A DNA stretch of 64,000 bases, taken from the NCBI RefSeq assembly GCF_003051085.1, contig NZ_QAOM01000011.1, positions 62,001 to 126,000 of the forward strand. The letters are read 5' to 3'. The stretch comes from Trichococcus patagoniensis (GTDB lineage Bacteria; Bacillota; Bacilli; Lactobacillales; Aerococcaceae). How positions within the stretch are numbered: position 1 is the stretch's first letter; each line of letters starts with the position of its first letter. Of the stretch, positions 1-8,367 are shown piece by piece. The notes under the pieces were generated by a model that saw only the letters and a list, made by a program, of their open reading frames with translations, did no database searches and was not told the DNA's origin. The position numbers and the translations under genes are program-made.

Positions 1-367
1 CAGAGACAACTTCAATGTCATCTGGTCGCACACCCGAAACGAAGATATCCTCTGTAATGAACTTGGATAATGGGCCGGATGGAGAAGATGGCAAAACATC
101 CACCGTAGGGATCCGCTTCATTGGATAAACTCCAATTCGCGCAGTTCCTCCACAGTCAATAACAGCTGCCAATATTTCATCCTCAGGAACTGCATTCTTA
201 AAGCCGTCTATAACTTCTGCCCCGCTCAAATCAGCCATCCTTTGCGCCACTGGATGGATACCGCCACCGGTAACAGAAATAATTTTTGTTTTTTTACCTT
301 CGGGCGTAATTTCCAACCCTTTTCCCCAACCATTACTTCCCTTTTTCACGAGAATTTTATTGTACAT
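1..367 (-). CDS. srlE: PTS glucitol/sorbitol-family EIIB component, partial (3' end outside window)
   Basis: This is the N-terminal part of a glucitol-family PTS EIIB/EIIBC subunit, which phosphorylates a polyol during uptake at the membrane. The visible reading begins MYNKILVKKG and contains the family hallmarks GWGKGLEI, the GGGIHPVAQRMADLSGAE stretch, IDCGGTARIGVYP (the Cys is the expected phosphorylation site), PTVDVLPSSPSGPLS and a final VSGVRPDDIEVV. The ATG at 365-367 is preceded by GGAGG at good spacing. The gene runs off the left edge. It lies 30 bp downstream of srlA in the same orientation. The EIIA gene (srlB) is not in the window and would be expected further left. The substrate may not be glucitol, because the adjacent dehydrogenase is not the usual sorbitol-6-phosphate enzyme. 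Confidence 0.88.
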   Translation of the reverse strand, partial: MYNKILVKKGSNGWGKGLEITPEGKKTKIISVTGGGIHPVAQRMADLSGAEVIDGFKNAVPEDEILAAVIDCGGTARIGVYPMKRIPTVDVLPSSPSGPLSKFITEDIFVSGVRPDDIEVVS

Positions 368-397
368 ATGAATGCCTCCGTAGTTAAATTTTTCCGC

Positions 398-919
398 TTA
401 TACCTGTTCACGTTTGATTAGGAATTTTGTAATCTTTTCAGTGATGACACCTCTTACAAACATGACTACAATACCACATAAGAAATAACGTACTGCGAGA
501 CTCCCTTGATCATACCCCGCCTCCATCACGCCATTTGCGATACCCAGGTATACAAACAATTCACCGGCATTCGCATAAGGGAACAACCCTGTTACCGGGT
601 GCAAAAATGAAACGACCGCATCATAAAACGCCGGTTTTTCTTCTTCTTTTACAAATTTACCGAAAGTATAAGCCATCGGGTTTGTTAACATTAATACTGA
701 TAATATAGGCATTACAGTATAACGAAGAATCATATGCTTAGCGCTGCTTTCAATCGCTCTATTGATCTTCTCTTCACCTATGATCGCTATCAGAGAATAG
801 GTGAATGTGAGTAACACAATCAGCAAGGGAATGATCCCTGTCATAAAACTCATGAATTGTTTACCACCTGCTTCAAAAAGACCTATAAAATTTGTTCCAA
901 ACCACTCTATAAATTGCAT
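398..919 (-). CDS. srlA: PTS glucitol/sorbitol-family EIIC component
   Basis: This 173-residue integral membrane protein matches the SrlA/GutA EIIC2-type subunit in length and sequence. It starts MQFIEWFGTNFIGLFEAGG and has hydrophobic segments near residues 25-50, 70-85, 100-130 and 140-165. The family motif HPVTGLFPYANAGELFVYLGIA is near residues 107-128. It forms the translocation channel with SrlE. The ATG at 919 has a GAGGAG ribosome site upstream. It sits between gutM and srlE in an apparent operon transcribed leftwards from the promoter near 2800. Confidence 0.88.
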   Translation of the reverse strand: MQFIEWFGTNFIGLFEAGGKQFMSFMTGIIPLLIVLLTFTYSLIAIIGEEKINRAIESSAKHMILRYTVMPILSVLMLTNPMAYTFGKFVKEEEKPAFYDAVVSFLHPVTGLFPYANAGELFVYLGIANGVMEAGYDQGSLAVRYFLCGIVVMFVRGVITEKITKFLIKREQV

Positions 920-950
920 GTGAACACTCCTCTCAATCTTTACAGACTAT

Positions 951-1337
951 TTAACGGGTAACCGTTTCCATTTCCTTGCAAATTAAAGTCTCAAAGGCTG
1001 TTGATTTCAAACCAGGTTTTTCCCCTTTAATTATGTTCAAAAGGTGATTATCAATCTTTTCCCCTACATACTTGTCATAAATTTTGAACTTTGAAAATAT
1101 AGTCAACCCACTGTAGGAGAAGCATTCCACAATCCTATGCTGCTCATCTAGGACAACTACAATGACGACTGATGAATAATATTTTTTTGCAACTTCTGTT
1201 CTTAACCGATACCCATGACTACCCTCGTATTTTTTAGTAAGTTTCTTAATAAAGCGATTGTAGTATCTCACTTGGTACAGACTAAGAATCAGCTGTAACA
1301 AGATAATTACTGAAGCTAAAACTGCTATTTTTTCCAA
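951..1337 (-). CDS. gutM: Glucitol operon activator-like protein GutM
   Basis: This small protein has one N-terminal membrane segment (VLASVIILLQLILSLYQV) followed by a soluble domain matching GutM. Diagnostic features are the YNRF patch, VVIVVVLDEQHRIVECFSYSGLTIF and a C-terminal acidic/hydrophobic tail. In E. coli GutM is an accessory activator of the glucitol operon; its mode of action here is unknown. A TTG at 1337 has GGAGG seven bases upstream and is my preferred start. Another TTG at 1355 would bury that ribosome site inside the gene. A 12-bp perfect hairpin lies just upstream (1358-1388). The gene follows the SAF-domain oxidoreductase in the same operon. Confidence 0.8.
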   Translation of the reverse strand: MEKIAVLASVIILLQLILSLYQVRYYNRFIKKLTKKYEGSHGYRLRTEVAKKYYSSVVIVVVLDEQHRIVECFSYSGLTIFSKFKIYDKYVGEKIDNHLLNIIKGEKPGLKSTAFETLICKEMETVTR

Positions 1338-1357
1338 AGCAAATGCCTCCTTCAATT

Positions 1358-1388
1358 TTTCTCTCTTGGTTTTTTGCCAAGAGAGAAA
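1358..1388 (-). other. Hairpin between the oxidoreductase gene and gutM
   Basis: The arms TTTCTCTCTTGG (1358-1369) and CCAAGAGAGAAA (1377-1388) are perfectly complementary. On the minus strand the stem is followed by AATT and then the gutM ribosome site, so there is no U-run. That argues for an mRNA-processing or partial-attenuation element rather than a full terminator. It would let the oxidoreductase and PTS messages differ in abundance. Confidence 0.6.
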
Positions 1389-1486
1389 GTATACCCCATT
1401 TTAAAAGAAATCAACAGTTGTTACAAGATGAAACAGTTAAATGTGCTGTATCTTTTTAAAATCAGGCAATGAAGGATTATAAATTT

Positions 1487-2734
1487 CTATGCGAATGTTT
1501 CATCCTGCAATTTGCGCAGCTTGTATACAGTAGTAGATTCATCCAACTGAATATCGTCATGAGTCAAGAAAGTACCATTTTTGATGTCGCGTTTAGCAAC
1601 AGATTTACCCCCAACCAATCCGATTGGAACATTGCCGTTCTTTCTCATATCAGCGTGTGTTTCACATACTCCACGGACGCAGAATCCACCGATTCCGTCA
1701 ATTGGATCTCCTGCTTTAATGTCTTTCTTCGCTACTGCTACTGTCTCAGAGACTGGTGCTCCCATAGGAACAATTGCATGATCATGTTCTAATACTGCAC
1801 GTGCAATGGTTAATGGTGTTTCTAGGCTGCACAAGTGGTATGGACGATACAAGATGTGGTGATCACGGTCGCCTTTTTTCATCAGATAGTTCATCTCGTG
1901 CTGTACGCCTTCATTTTGGCCTTTAACAATACAGAAGATACCAGGTGCAATACCATCAATATATTCTACAACTCCAAACTTGTTGAGAACGCCACCATTT
2001 TCTTTTAAATCTAAATTCTTAACAGTGCCATCTAGATCTGCTGAAATCCCGTGCATCCCCACGACATCAGGTACAAAGCCAATTGCATTTGACAAAAGGT
2101 TCATTTCTGCCATGGTTTTCGTTCCATCTTGGAATGCAGCTAGCATGTGGCTGTTCATATTCTTAGAGTCTGCTTCCGCTTGTGCAGTAGCGGGATTTGC
2201 GTCTACTTTCAATGCATTGTTTTTCCCTTTACCAGCTACCAACACTTCCATACCCATGCTCTTTGCAAATTCAAACATCTGAACTGTCGCTGCCGGCTCG
2301 TCACCATCTGATCCAGTATAGATCAATCCTGCCGCATCATATAATTTCTTCATCAAAGGTCCGATCGTAATATCAATCTCTACATTCAATAACACAATAT
2401 GTTTCTTGGCAATCAACGTTGCTAGAGATATTTGAGCACCAACCTCAGGAACACCCGTAGCATCCACAATAACTTCTACTTGGTCGGAATTGATAATTTC
2501 TTTGAAGTCCGTACTTATGAGAATGTCTACTTTTTTGTCTGCGCTTGCATTGTATGCATCTGCCGCTCTTTTTGCAGCATCCAAGTTGATATCGCTAATC
2601 CCCGCTACAATCATCCCAGGAATTGTTGAAATCTGTGAAATCATACCAAATCCCATTTGCCCAGCACCGATAACCCCAACTTTGATCGGATTGTTCTGTT
2701 GTTCTCTCTCAAGCAATTTTCCATATAATGTCAT
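1487..2734 (-). CDS. NAD(P)-dependent oxidoreductase with C-terminal SAF domain (COG4091-like)
   Basis: The N-terminal Rossmann fold is shown by IKVGVIGAGQMG near residues 17-28. A catalytic/dimer region follows, and the C-terminus resembles a SAF (antifreeze-like) domain from about residue 330 (AVAKKDIKAGDPID...SVAKRDIKNGTFLT). This is the 'homoserine dehydrogenase-like with SAF domain' architecture, whose members are mostly uncharacterised and often sit with sugar or polyol genes. I infer that it oxidises or rearranges the phosphorylated product of the neighbouring PTS, but the substrate is unknown. The ATG at 2734 is eight bases after AAGGAGG. An upstream in-frame ATG would place the operator repeats inside the protein, so I reject it. 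It is the first gene of the leftward PTS operon. Confidence 0.75.
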   Translation of the reverse strand: MTLYGKLLEREQQNNPIKVGVIGAGQMGFGMISQISTIPGMIVAGISDINLDAAKRAADAYNASADKKVDILISTDFKEIINSDQVEVIVDATGVPEVGAQISLATLIAKKHIVLLNVEIDITIGPLMKKLYDAAGLIYTGSDGDEPAATVQMFEFAKSMGMEVLVAGKGKNNALKVDANPATAQAEADSKNMNSHMLAAFQDGTKTMAEMNLLSNAIGFVPDVVGMHGISADLDGTVKNLDLKENGGVLNKFGVVEYIDGIAPGIFCIVKGQNEGVQHEMNYLMKKGDRDHHILYRPYHLCSLETPLTIARAVLEHDHAIVPMGAPVSETVAVAKKDIKAGDPIDGIGGFCVRGVCETHADMRKNGNVPIGLVGGKSVAKRDIKNGTFLTHDDIQLDESTTVYKLRKLQDETFA

Positions 2735-2747
2735 GTCATTTTCCTCC

Positions 2748-2825
2748 TTAATGTCATATGCCACTGTCTGTGTCATATGTTGTTTACACTTTGTATTTTG
2801 CCACACCCCTTGTCATATGTCAACG
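2748..2825 (-). promoter_or_regulatory. Promoter with three CATATG-centred operators for the oxidoreductase-gutM-srlAE operon
   Basis: Three copies of the half-palindrome TGTCATATG lie at 2753-2760, 2771-2779 and 2811-2819. Their CATATG centres are 19 and 40 bp apart. On the minus strand TTGACA (2817-2822) overlaps the third copy and can serve as the -35; the -10 is weak (AAAATA, around 2794-2799). The two other copies lie downstream of the promoter, as expected for a repressor roadblock. The same pair at 19-bp spacing recurs before pgi. The regulator is not in the window. Confidence 0.6.
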
Positions 2826-2947
2826 GTAATGGCAAAAGTTTTTTGTTTTATTTTTATGGCGAATAAAAAAACTCTGAAAAGCACCAGTTTCCTAGTCTTT
2901 TCAGAGTTTTGACGGTCAATGATCCGCTCTATTTGTAAATCCGTTCT

Positions 2948-4264
2948 TTAATAGCCTGGCTTACCCAACAGCATAAACATATTTTTCTTATACTCCTCTA
3001 CTCCAGGTTGATCAAACGGATTAACCCCGTTGATGTACCCTGAAATTGCACAGGCAAATTCAAAGAAGTAAATCAGCATTCCCAGGGTGTATTCATCCGT
3101 CCGTGAAATAGTGACGATAAAGTTCGCAACCCCGCCATCCGTATGGGCCAGTAGCGTTCCCTCAAATGCTTTTCTGTTTACGAAATCAACTTCTTTTCCT
3201 TGAAGATAGCCAATACCGTCAAGATCCTCCTGTTGTACTGGCACTTTTATAGACCGTTTGGGTTCTTCGACCACAATGATGGTCTCAAAAATATTTCTTC
3301 TCCCATCTTGGATATATTGGCCAATCGAATGTAGGTCCGTAGAAAAATTTGCACTGGACGGATAGATTCCTTTCCAGTCTTTTCCTTCAGATTCACCGAA
3401 AAGTTGTTTCCACCATTCAGAGAAATACTGCAGATTTGGTTCATAGTTGGCCAAAATTTCAGTCGTTTTCCCTTTTCTGTATAAAATATTCCGTAATGCA
3501 GCATATTGACATGCTTCATTTTCCTCAAAATATTTAGAAGAGTATTTCACATTCGCGTCGGCAGCGCCTCGCATCAACTCGTCAATATTTGCTCCACTTA
3601 CTGCAATAGGCAACAATCCTACCGCTGTCAGTACAGAAAAGCGCCCCCCAACATCATCCGGAATAACGAAAGTTTCCCACCCCTCATCATCGGCTTCAAT
3701 TTTTACCGCACCTTTTTTCTTGTCTGTTGTTGCATAGATCCGCTTATTGGCTTCTTCTTTTCCGTATTTGTTGATCAACAATTCTTTAAAAATACGAAAT
3801 GCGATTGCGGGTTCAGTCGTAGTGCCTGACTTTGAGATTACATTTATTGAAAAATCTCTGTCCCCGATCAATTCAATTAAGTCAACCAAATACGTAGAGC
3901 TTAATGAATTACCGGCAAATATGACTTGCGGTCCCTGGCGTTTTGAGGATTCAATCGTATTGTAGAAAGCACCGTTCAGAAATTCGATAGCTGCTCGCGC
4001 TCCCAAATAAGAGCCTCCAATACCAATTACAATCAGAACTTCAGAATCATTTTTGATTTTTTCTGCTGCATTTTTTATCCTTTGAAATTCTTCTTTATCA
4101 TAATTGTGTGGTAGCTTGATCCAACCAAGAGACTCGCCTCCCGGACCCGTTCCATTCAATAAATTTTCAAAGCTTGTTTCAATAGCTGGCTTCAAATACT
4201 CAACCTCGTGTTTAGAGAAAAAACTTAGTGCTTTTGAATAATCAAATTTAACTGCTGACATCAT
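2948..4264 (-). CDS. pgi: Glucose-6-phosphate isomerase
   Basis: The enzyme interconverts glucose-6-phosphate and fructose-6-phosphate in the cytosol. At 438 residues it has the usual Firmicute length. Phosphate-binding [10 protein letters not shown] is at about 143-152, VGGRFS at 205-210, the catalytic Glu region [10 protein letters not shown] at about 290-299, and the catalytic His in DLHSIGQ near residue 312. The ATG at 4264 follows GGAAGGAG. It is separated from the PTS operon by about 210 bp but has its own strong promoter and a matching operator pair (4393-4422). This suggests co-regulation with the PTS rather than purely constitutive glycolytic expression. It may be one of two pgi copies in the genome, which cannot be seen here. 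Confidence 0.92.
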   Translation of the reverse strand: MMSAVKFDYSKALSFFSKHEVEYLKPAIETSFENLLNGTGPGGESLGWIKLPHNYDKEEFQRIKNAAEKIKNDSEVLIVIGIGGSYLGARAAIEFLNGAFYNTIESSKRQGPQVIFAGNSLSSTYLVDLIELIGDRDFSINVISKSGTTTEPAIAFRIFKELLINKYGKEEANKRIYATTDKKKGAVKIEADDEGWETFVIPDDVGGRFSVLTAVGLLPIAVSGANIDELMRGAADANVKYSSKYFEENEACQYAALRNILYRKGKTTEILANYEPNLQYFSEWWKQLFGESEGKDWKGIYPSSANFSTDLHSIGQYIQDGRRNIFETIIVVEEPKRSIKVPVQQEDLDGIGYLQGKEVDFVNRKAFEGTLLAHTDGGVANFIVTISRTDEYTLGMLIYFFEFACAISGYINGVNPFDQPGVEEYKKNMFMLLGKPGY

Positions 4265-4392
4265 AACTTGACTCCTTCCTTCTAATGACAGTTGTTTTAG
4301 TTTAATAGTGCAGACGACTGCTTAACCAATCCAACAAATTATTTTTGAGACATTAGCTTTAACACATCATTCTCTTCAAAAACAGCTCGAAT

Positions 4393-4458
4393 ACCATATG
4401 ACAACTTATTTGTCATATGACACAACACCATCATATATAACACTTCTTTCCATGTCAA
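4393..4458 (-). promoter_or_regulatory. Promoter of pgi with tandem CATATG operators
   Basis: On the minus strand, TTGACA (4453-4458), a 17-bp spacer and TATGAT (4430-4435) form a near-consensus promoter. Immediately downstream are CCATATGACAA (4394-4404) and the perfect palindrome TGTCATATGACA (4411-4422), with CATATG centres exactly 19 bp apart. The core and the spacing match the pair upstream of the PTS operon, so one regulator probably controls both. Confidence 0.7.
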
Positions 4459-4835
4459 GGTAATTTGATAGTTAAAAGTACACCGGGACTGAATTTCGCG
4501 TGCTACGAGAATTTTAGTTTACTGTCGCGTATCTTATCGCTTGATTGAATTTATTATGAAATCAAAAAAGTCTTGCCTTAAATTTAAGTCTAACTTGCAT
4601 AATAAAATTTAATACTCCAGATTCGCCTAATAGATGAGCTGACCTAAAGTAGAGTAGATGAACAAATTCCAGCTATGTCCGCAAACAAAAAGTGCGCACG
4701 AAAACAGGCTTCCCGACTGTTTGGGCACCAAGTTTTCATCCGCATCCAAAAAATCCCTGTCTGAAGGAGAATAATATTAAGAAAACACTTGTTGCGGCTT
4801 GGCTGAAGGGTCAGGGTCAACAGGTTGCAGAAAAA

Positions 4836-4876
4836 GGCAGGAACTTCCCGCATGCGGGTGCGTTCCTGCCTTTTTT
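4836..4876. terminator. Bidirectional rho-independent terminator downstream of the GH2 gene
   Basis: GGCAGGAAC (4836-4844) pairs with GTTCCTGCC (4862-4870). It is followed by six T on the plus strand and preceded by five A, so it can act in both directions. It would end the GH3/ABC/GH2 operon message. Confidence 0.8.
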
Positions 4877-4990
4877 GTTGGATTATTGTACTTCTAGGTC
4901 CTTTGCGCGACGGAAGCAGCCGATGTTGCTGGCGGCCGACATGCCGGAGTTTACTTTTGAACATGCATCCGGAGGTGCAAAGGCAGCCTA

Positions 4991-7204
4991 TCAGTTTTTC
5001 GTAATTTTTATCAATTTGTTATTGATCTCTTTGACAGCTTCTTCAGAGAAGTAGTTTTTCATCTTGTTTGCAACCCATAGCAATGTAACCGGCGCGCCAG
5101 GCACAGAGCGTTCTGCGATGTCTGGTGCTGATTCTTTCACTACATTCCACGCCTCTTCATTTTCCATTAAAGTCCCTAATGTGTCCAGAACCGAATAAGC
5201 ATTACTCGGGAAAAGGTCAACTTCGCCGCGTTCTTGTGTAAACCAGTTTTTGACATTTATCTCAGGATTCGGATCTACAAAAATATAAGATTGGTCTGGA
5301 GCGTCAACCTTGTTGAAGATTGCAACGTCTTCGTAACTGTCGGAATATGCCCTAACCTTGTTCTCTCCTGGCTGTAAACGTACATTTTCAAATGAAAATA
5401 CGGTTTCACCCTCAATTGTTCCAATATCTATTCCATTCATTGTTAAAGAAACCTGTTTTAGATTCGAATATATTTTAATGTCAACGACATCTTTGTCTCT
5501 ATTAACAAAACGTTTTTCGCATATATGAATAAAGGATTCCTGAGACCAGTTGGCTTTATAATAGTAAAAGGCATCTTTCTTAGTATTACGATCAAAGCTG
5601 ACTAACCCCTTACAGTTCTTCCCTTTCGTGCCACCTTCGTTTCTGACGCTGCTCCCAAAATCAAACATGTTCCAAACAAAACTTCCCCACATATAGGACT
5701 TTGCCTTGATGATGGGATAGGTTTGTTCATGGTAGATTGCTTGAAACTCTTCACTGTAATCCTTCACTTTTGGATCATCAGAATGGAAAGCCAGATTAGA
5801 ATCGGCACCATATTCAGAAATACCCAACGAAACTTGCGGATTTTCTGTGTGGAAATTTTCAACCCAAGTATTCAAGTCTTGCATGCTGTCATAATACCAA
5901 CCAAAGTATAAATTATACCCCATCATGTCAGTAATAAAGTTTAATGGACTGTTGTTTTTGACTTCATTCATATTTGCACTGGCTGTCAAGGCAGCAGGCA
6001 GTAATGCACGCACACGGTCATTCAAAGTATTTACTGCTTGGTACATCGCAAGGGATTCTCCGTCCATGGCAATTTCATTTTGAATGCCCCAAAAACAAAT
6101 CGAGGGATGGTGACAGTTTTGTAGGATCAGCTCGGTTAATTGGTCAGTCGCATTCTCCAATACGCCTTCCCTATCAGGCAGAGACATCATCGGTATCTCA
6201 GCCCAAACCACATATCCTTCTTTATCACAAAAATCATAAACGGATTGACTATGCTGATAATGAGAAAGCCGGATTGCATTGGCGCCAACCTCCCTTATGA
6301 TCTCAAAATCCTTTTCGATATGCTGATTTTCTACAGCATTCCCAACATCTTCAAAATCTTGATGTTTGGCAACGCCATTTATCCGCAAGTGTTTATCATT
6401 CAAAAAGAAGCCTTGGTCAGGGGTTAAGCTGCACCTTCTGAAGCCGAATGTTTTCTTGATTTGATCGACAGCCGTTCCATTCTTCTGCAAGGTTGCTTCT
6501 AAAGTATATAAATACGGACTTTCTTGCCCGTCCCAAAGAATGGGTTCATCCAGCTCAATGGCAACATTTTTTTGGTCTGACGGGATCGTTTCCGAATGAA
6601 TGATACGATCTCCTTCATCCAGTATCTTTATGTTTACTACCGCATCTGATGCGCAGATTGTGTGTACTTCTAAATTGACGACACCTGATTTGTCCTCTTT
6701 GACCTCACTCCTGATGATGATTCCATCTGTTCCCCAAAAATCTAAAGAGAAATGATCTTTGCCCACGCAAATCAGATTTACAGGTCGGTACAGGCCCCCG
6801 TATATTGTAAAGTCTCCATTAAGAGGGGACACATCCTTCGTTTGACTATTATCCACAAACACAGTCACTACATTTTCCTTACTCCAATCATACAATTCCG
6901 TAAGATCAAATCGAAAGGCCGAATAACCCCCGCGATGTTCTCCTACAAACAGGTCATTCAAATAGACTTTGCATACGCTATTCGCACCTAAAAATTCTAA
7001 ATACAGATTATCGTCTCTATGCGTTTCTGAGATAGTGATTGTTCTCTGATAGGAAAACTCTTCTCTGTTATTATTGACCTCATTGTTCCATGTATGAGGT
7101 AAATTTATCCGCTCTTCCGATGTAGATTTGGGTGTTGTTTTTTCTAAGCTGAAATCTCTTTTTTTAAATATCCAGCCCTCATTTAATGAATAAGTGTTCC
7201 GCAT
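4991..7204 (-). CDS. Cytosolic glycoside hydrolase family 2 (beta-galactosidase-like)
   Basis: The order is a GH2 sugar-binding jelly roll (residues about 1-150), an immunoglobulin-like domain (about 155-255) and a TIM barrel from about 260. The acid/base is E377 in WGIQNE and the likely nucleophile is E464 in GISEYG. The segment WNMFDFGSSVRNEGG (about 511-525) resembles beta-galactosidases, and the Asn-x-Lys signature that binds glucuronate in beta-glucuronidases is not apparent. There is no signal peptide, so it acts on an imported glycoside. It is the last gene of the operon with the CUT2 ABC transporter and GH3 enzyme. The exact sugar cannot be told from sequence. Confidence 0.85.
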   Translation of the reverse strand: MRNTYSLNEGWIFKKRDFSLEKTTPKSTSEERINLPHTWNNEVNNNREEFSYQRTITISETHRDDNLYLEFLGANSVCKVYLNDLFVGEHRGGYSAFRFDLTELYDWSKENVVTVFVDNSQTKDVSPLNGDFTIYGGLYRPVNLICVGKDHFSLDFWGTDGIIIRSEVKEDKSGVVNLEVHTICASDAVVNIKILDEGDRIIHSETIPSDQKNVAIELDEPILWDGQESPYLYTLEATLQKNGTAVDQIKKTFGFRRCSLTPDQGFFLNDKHLRINGVAKHQDFEDVGNAVENQHIEKDFEIIREVGANAIRLSHYQHSQSVYDFCDKEGYVVWAEIPMMSLPDREGVLENATDQLTELILQNCHHPSICFWGIQNEIAMDGESLAMYQAVNTLNDRVRALLPAALTASANMNEVKNNSPLNFITDMMGYNLYFGWYYDSMQDLNTWVENFHTENPQVSLGISEYGADSNLAFHSDDPKVKDYSEEFQAIYHEQTYPIIKAKSYMWGSFVWNMFDFGSSVRNEGGTKGKNCKGLVSFDRNTKKDAFYYYKANWSQESFIHICEKRFVNRDKDVVDIKIYSNLKQVSLTMNGIDIGTIEGETVFSFENVRLQPGENKVRAYSDSYEDVAIFNKVDAPDQSYIFVDPNPEINVKNWFTQERGEVDLFPSNAYSVLDTLGTLMENEEAWNVVKESAPDIAERSVPGAPVTLLWVANKMKNYFSEEAVKEINNKLIKITKN

Positions 7205-7326
7205 TGGTAAACCTCCAACCTTTTTAATTTATAACTCACATACGCTTCATTTATACATACTTATAGGCCTTTGCATACTACAAAATGAGTAATGCTCAGG
7301 CCTATGATTGGTATTATGCTAAAAAA

Positions 7327-8331
7327 TTAAGTCTTCTGTCCCATTTCTTTCTTCTTGGATAGGCTCGATAGAAAAATCTCAATCTGACCAGCCTTACTGG
7401 TTATGATCCAGAATGTCATCATAAATATTCCGAAGAATATGTTATTCCAACCACCGCTATCATAACCCATTGCACCCAAACCATAATTCATCAACTGGAT
7501 AGTTAGTGCCCCAATGGTAAGTCCAACAATTTCCAAGGTAAGTTTCCCTAGGAACATCCCTATGTAGACAGAAGCGATGTAACTGAACAAAATCCCTGTA
7601 GAGGATAAATTGGATAATGTTTCTACTTTATTTTGAGATACAAAGATAGTTGCCGCGAGTCCAAATAAAATACCAGAAAAAACATAAGCTGTAATAACAT
7701 TTTTTCTCTCGTTGATTCCAATGTTTACCGAGACATGCTGACCATGTCTCAATAGTTTTGCTCTATACCCAAAAGGTGTAAGTGATAGAATAATTTGATA
7801 CAAAATCATGGCGAACACCATAATATAGATTGTGTAGGGTTCTCTCCCAAAAATATTCAAGCCCACATTCGCCATAATATTTACACCATTGCCTCCTGCA
7901 AGAACAAGAGTCAATGCTTCATAAACTAACGCTAACATAATGGTACAAATGATGATTGGCAATTTTGAGGTGACATAGACTGTGGCCGTAATCATACTGA
8001 TGATTACTGAGAAAACAACACATAGTGTCAGTAGCATCATCGGTCCCCCATTAAACTGTTGCGTATAATAGACACCTAGAATTCCAGCCAACACCATCGT
8101 AGCCCCACCCGAAAAGTCAAATCTACCATGACGTAATTGCATGGCTAACCCGCAGCCCATCGTGACAGCCATCCCCAAATTCCTGAAAATAGCTTTCCAC
8201 ATGGCCGATTGCCCATAATAGTCTATCCCATTCGATTTTGTGATCGTGTACATAACCACGAACATCAGAATGGGCAAGCATATTGTTATCAATATATTCC
8301 TGACCATTGTTTTACTATTCATAAATTTCAC
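7327..8331 (-). CDS. CUT2-family sugar ABC transporter permease
   Basis: This polytopic membrane protein of 334 residues belongs to the ribose/galactofuranose-type (BPD_transp_2) permeases. It has about eight to ten hydrophobic segments and the family-type motif MQLRHGRFDFSGGATMVLAG near residues 63-82. It pairs with the second permease at 9593-10597 as a heterodimer, which resembles YtfT/YjfF organisation rather than the single RbsC. It lies between the binding-protein gene and GH2. Confidence 0.85.
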   Translation of the reverse strand: MKFMNSKTMVRNILITICLPILMFVVMYTITKSNGIDYYGQSAMWKAIFRNLGMAVTMGCGLAMQLRHGRFDFSGGATMVLAGILGVYYTQQFNGGPMMLLTLCVVFSVIISMITATVYVTSKLPIIICTIMLALVYEALTLVLAGGNGVNIMANVGLNIFGREPYTIYIMVFAMILYQIILSLTPFGYRAKLLRHGQHVSVNIGINERKNVITAYVFSGILFGLAATIFVSQNKVETLSNLSSTGILFSYIASVYIGMFLGKLTLEIVGLTIGALTIQLMNYGLGAMGYDSGGWNNIFFGIFMMTFWIITSKAGQIEIFLSSLSKKKEMGQKT

Positions 8332-8367
8332 CCCAGTATTTCCTTGTGACTAATCGTCTTACTATTC

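Larger units (their letters stand above)
4265..4990. other. Long intergenic region between pgi and the GH2 gene
   Basis: Apart from the pgi promoter and operators and a strong hairpin at 4836-4876, I see no gene with a ribosome site. A short open stretch on the plus strand (about 4900-5000) has coding-like codon use (...LLAADMPEFTFEHASGG...) but no recognisable start or family; it may be a gene remnant. Confidence 0.4.

Noticed and set aside
2735-2806. 24-codon upstream extension of the SAF-domain oxidoreductase
   Set aside because: It would translate the operator and promoter region, and the consensus ribosome site is placed for the downstream ATG.
4644-4964. Possible gene in the pgi-GH2 intergenic region, minus strand
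   Set aside because: It runs across a strong terminator hairpin and has no ribosome site or recognisable domain.
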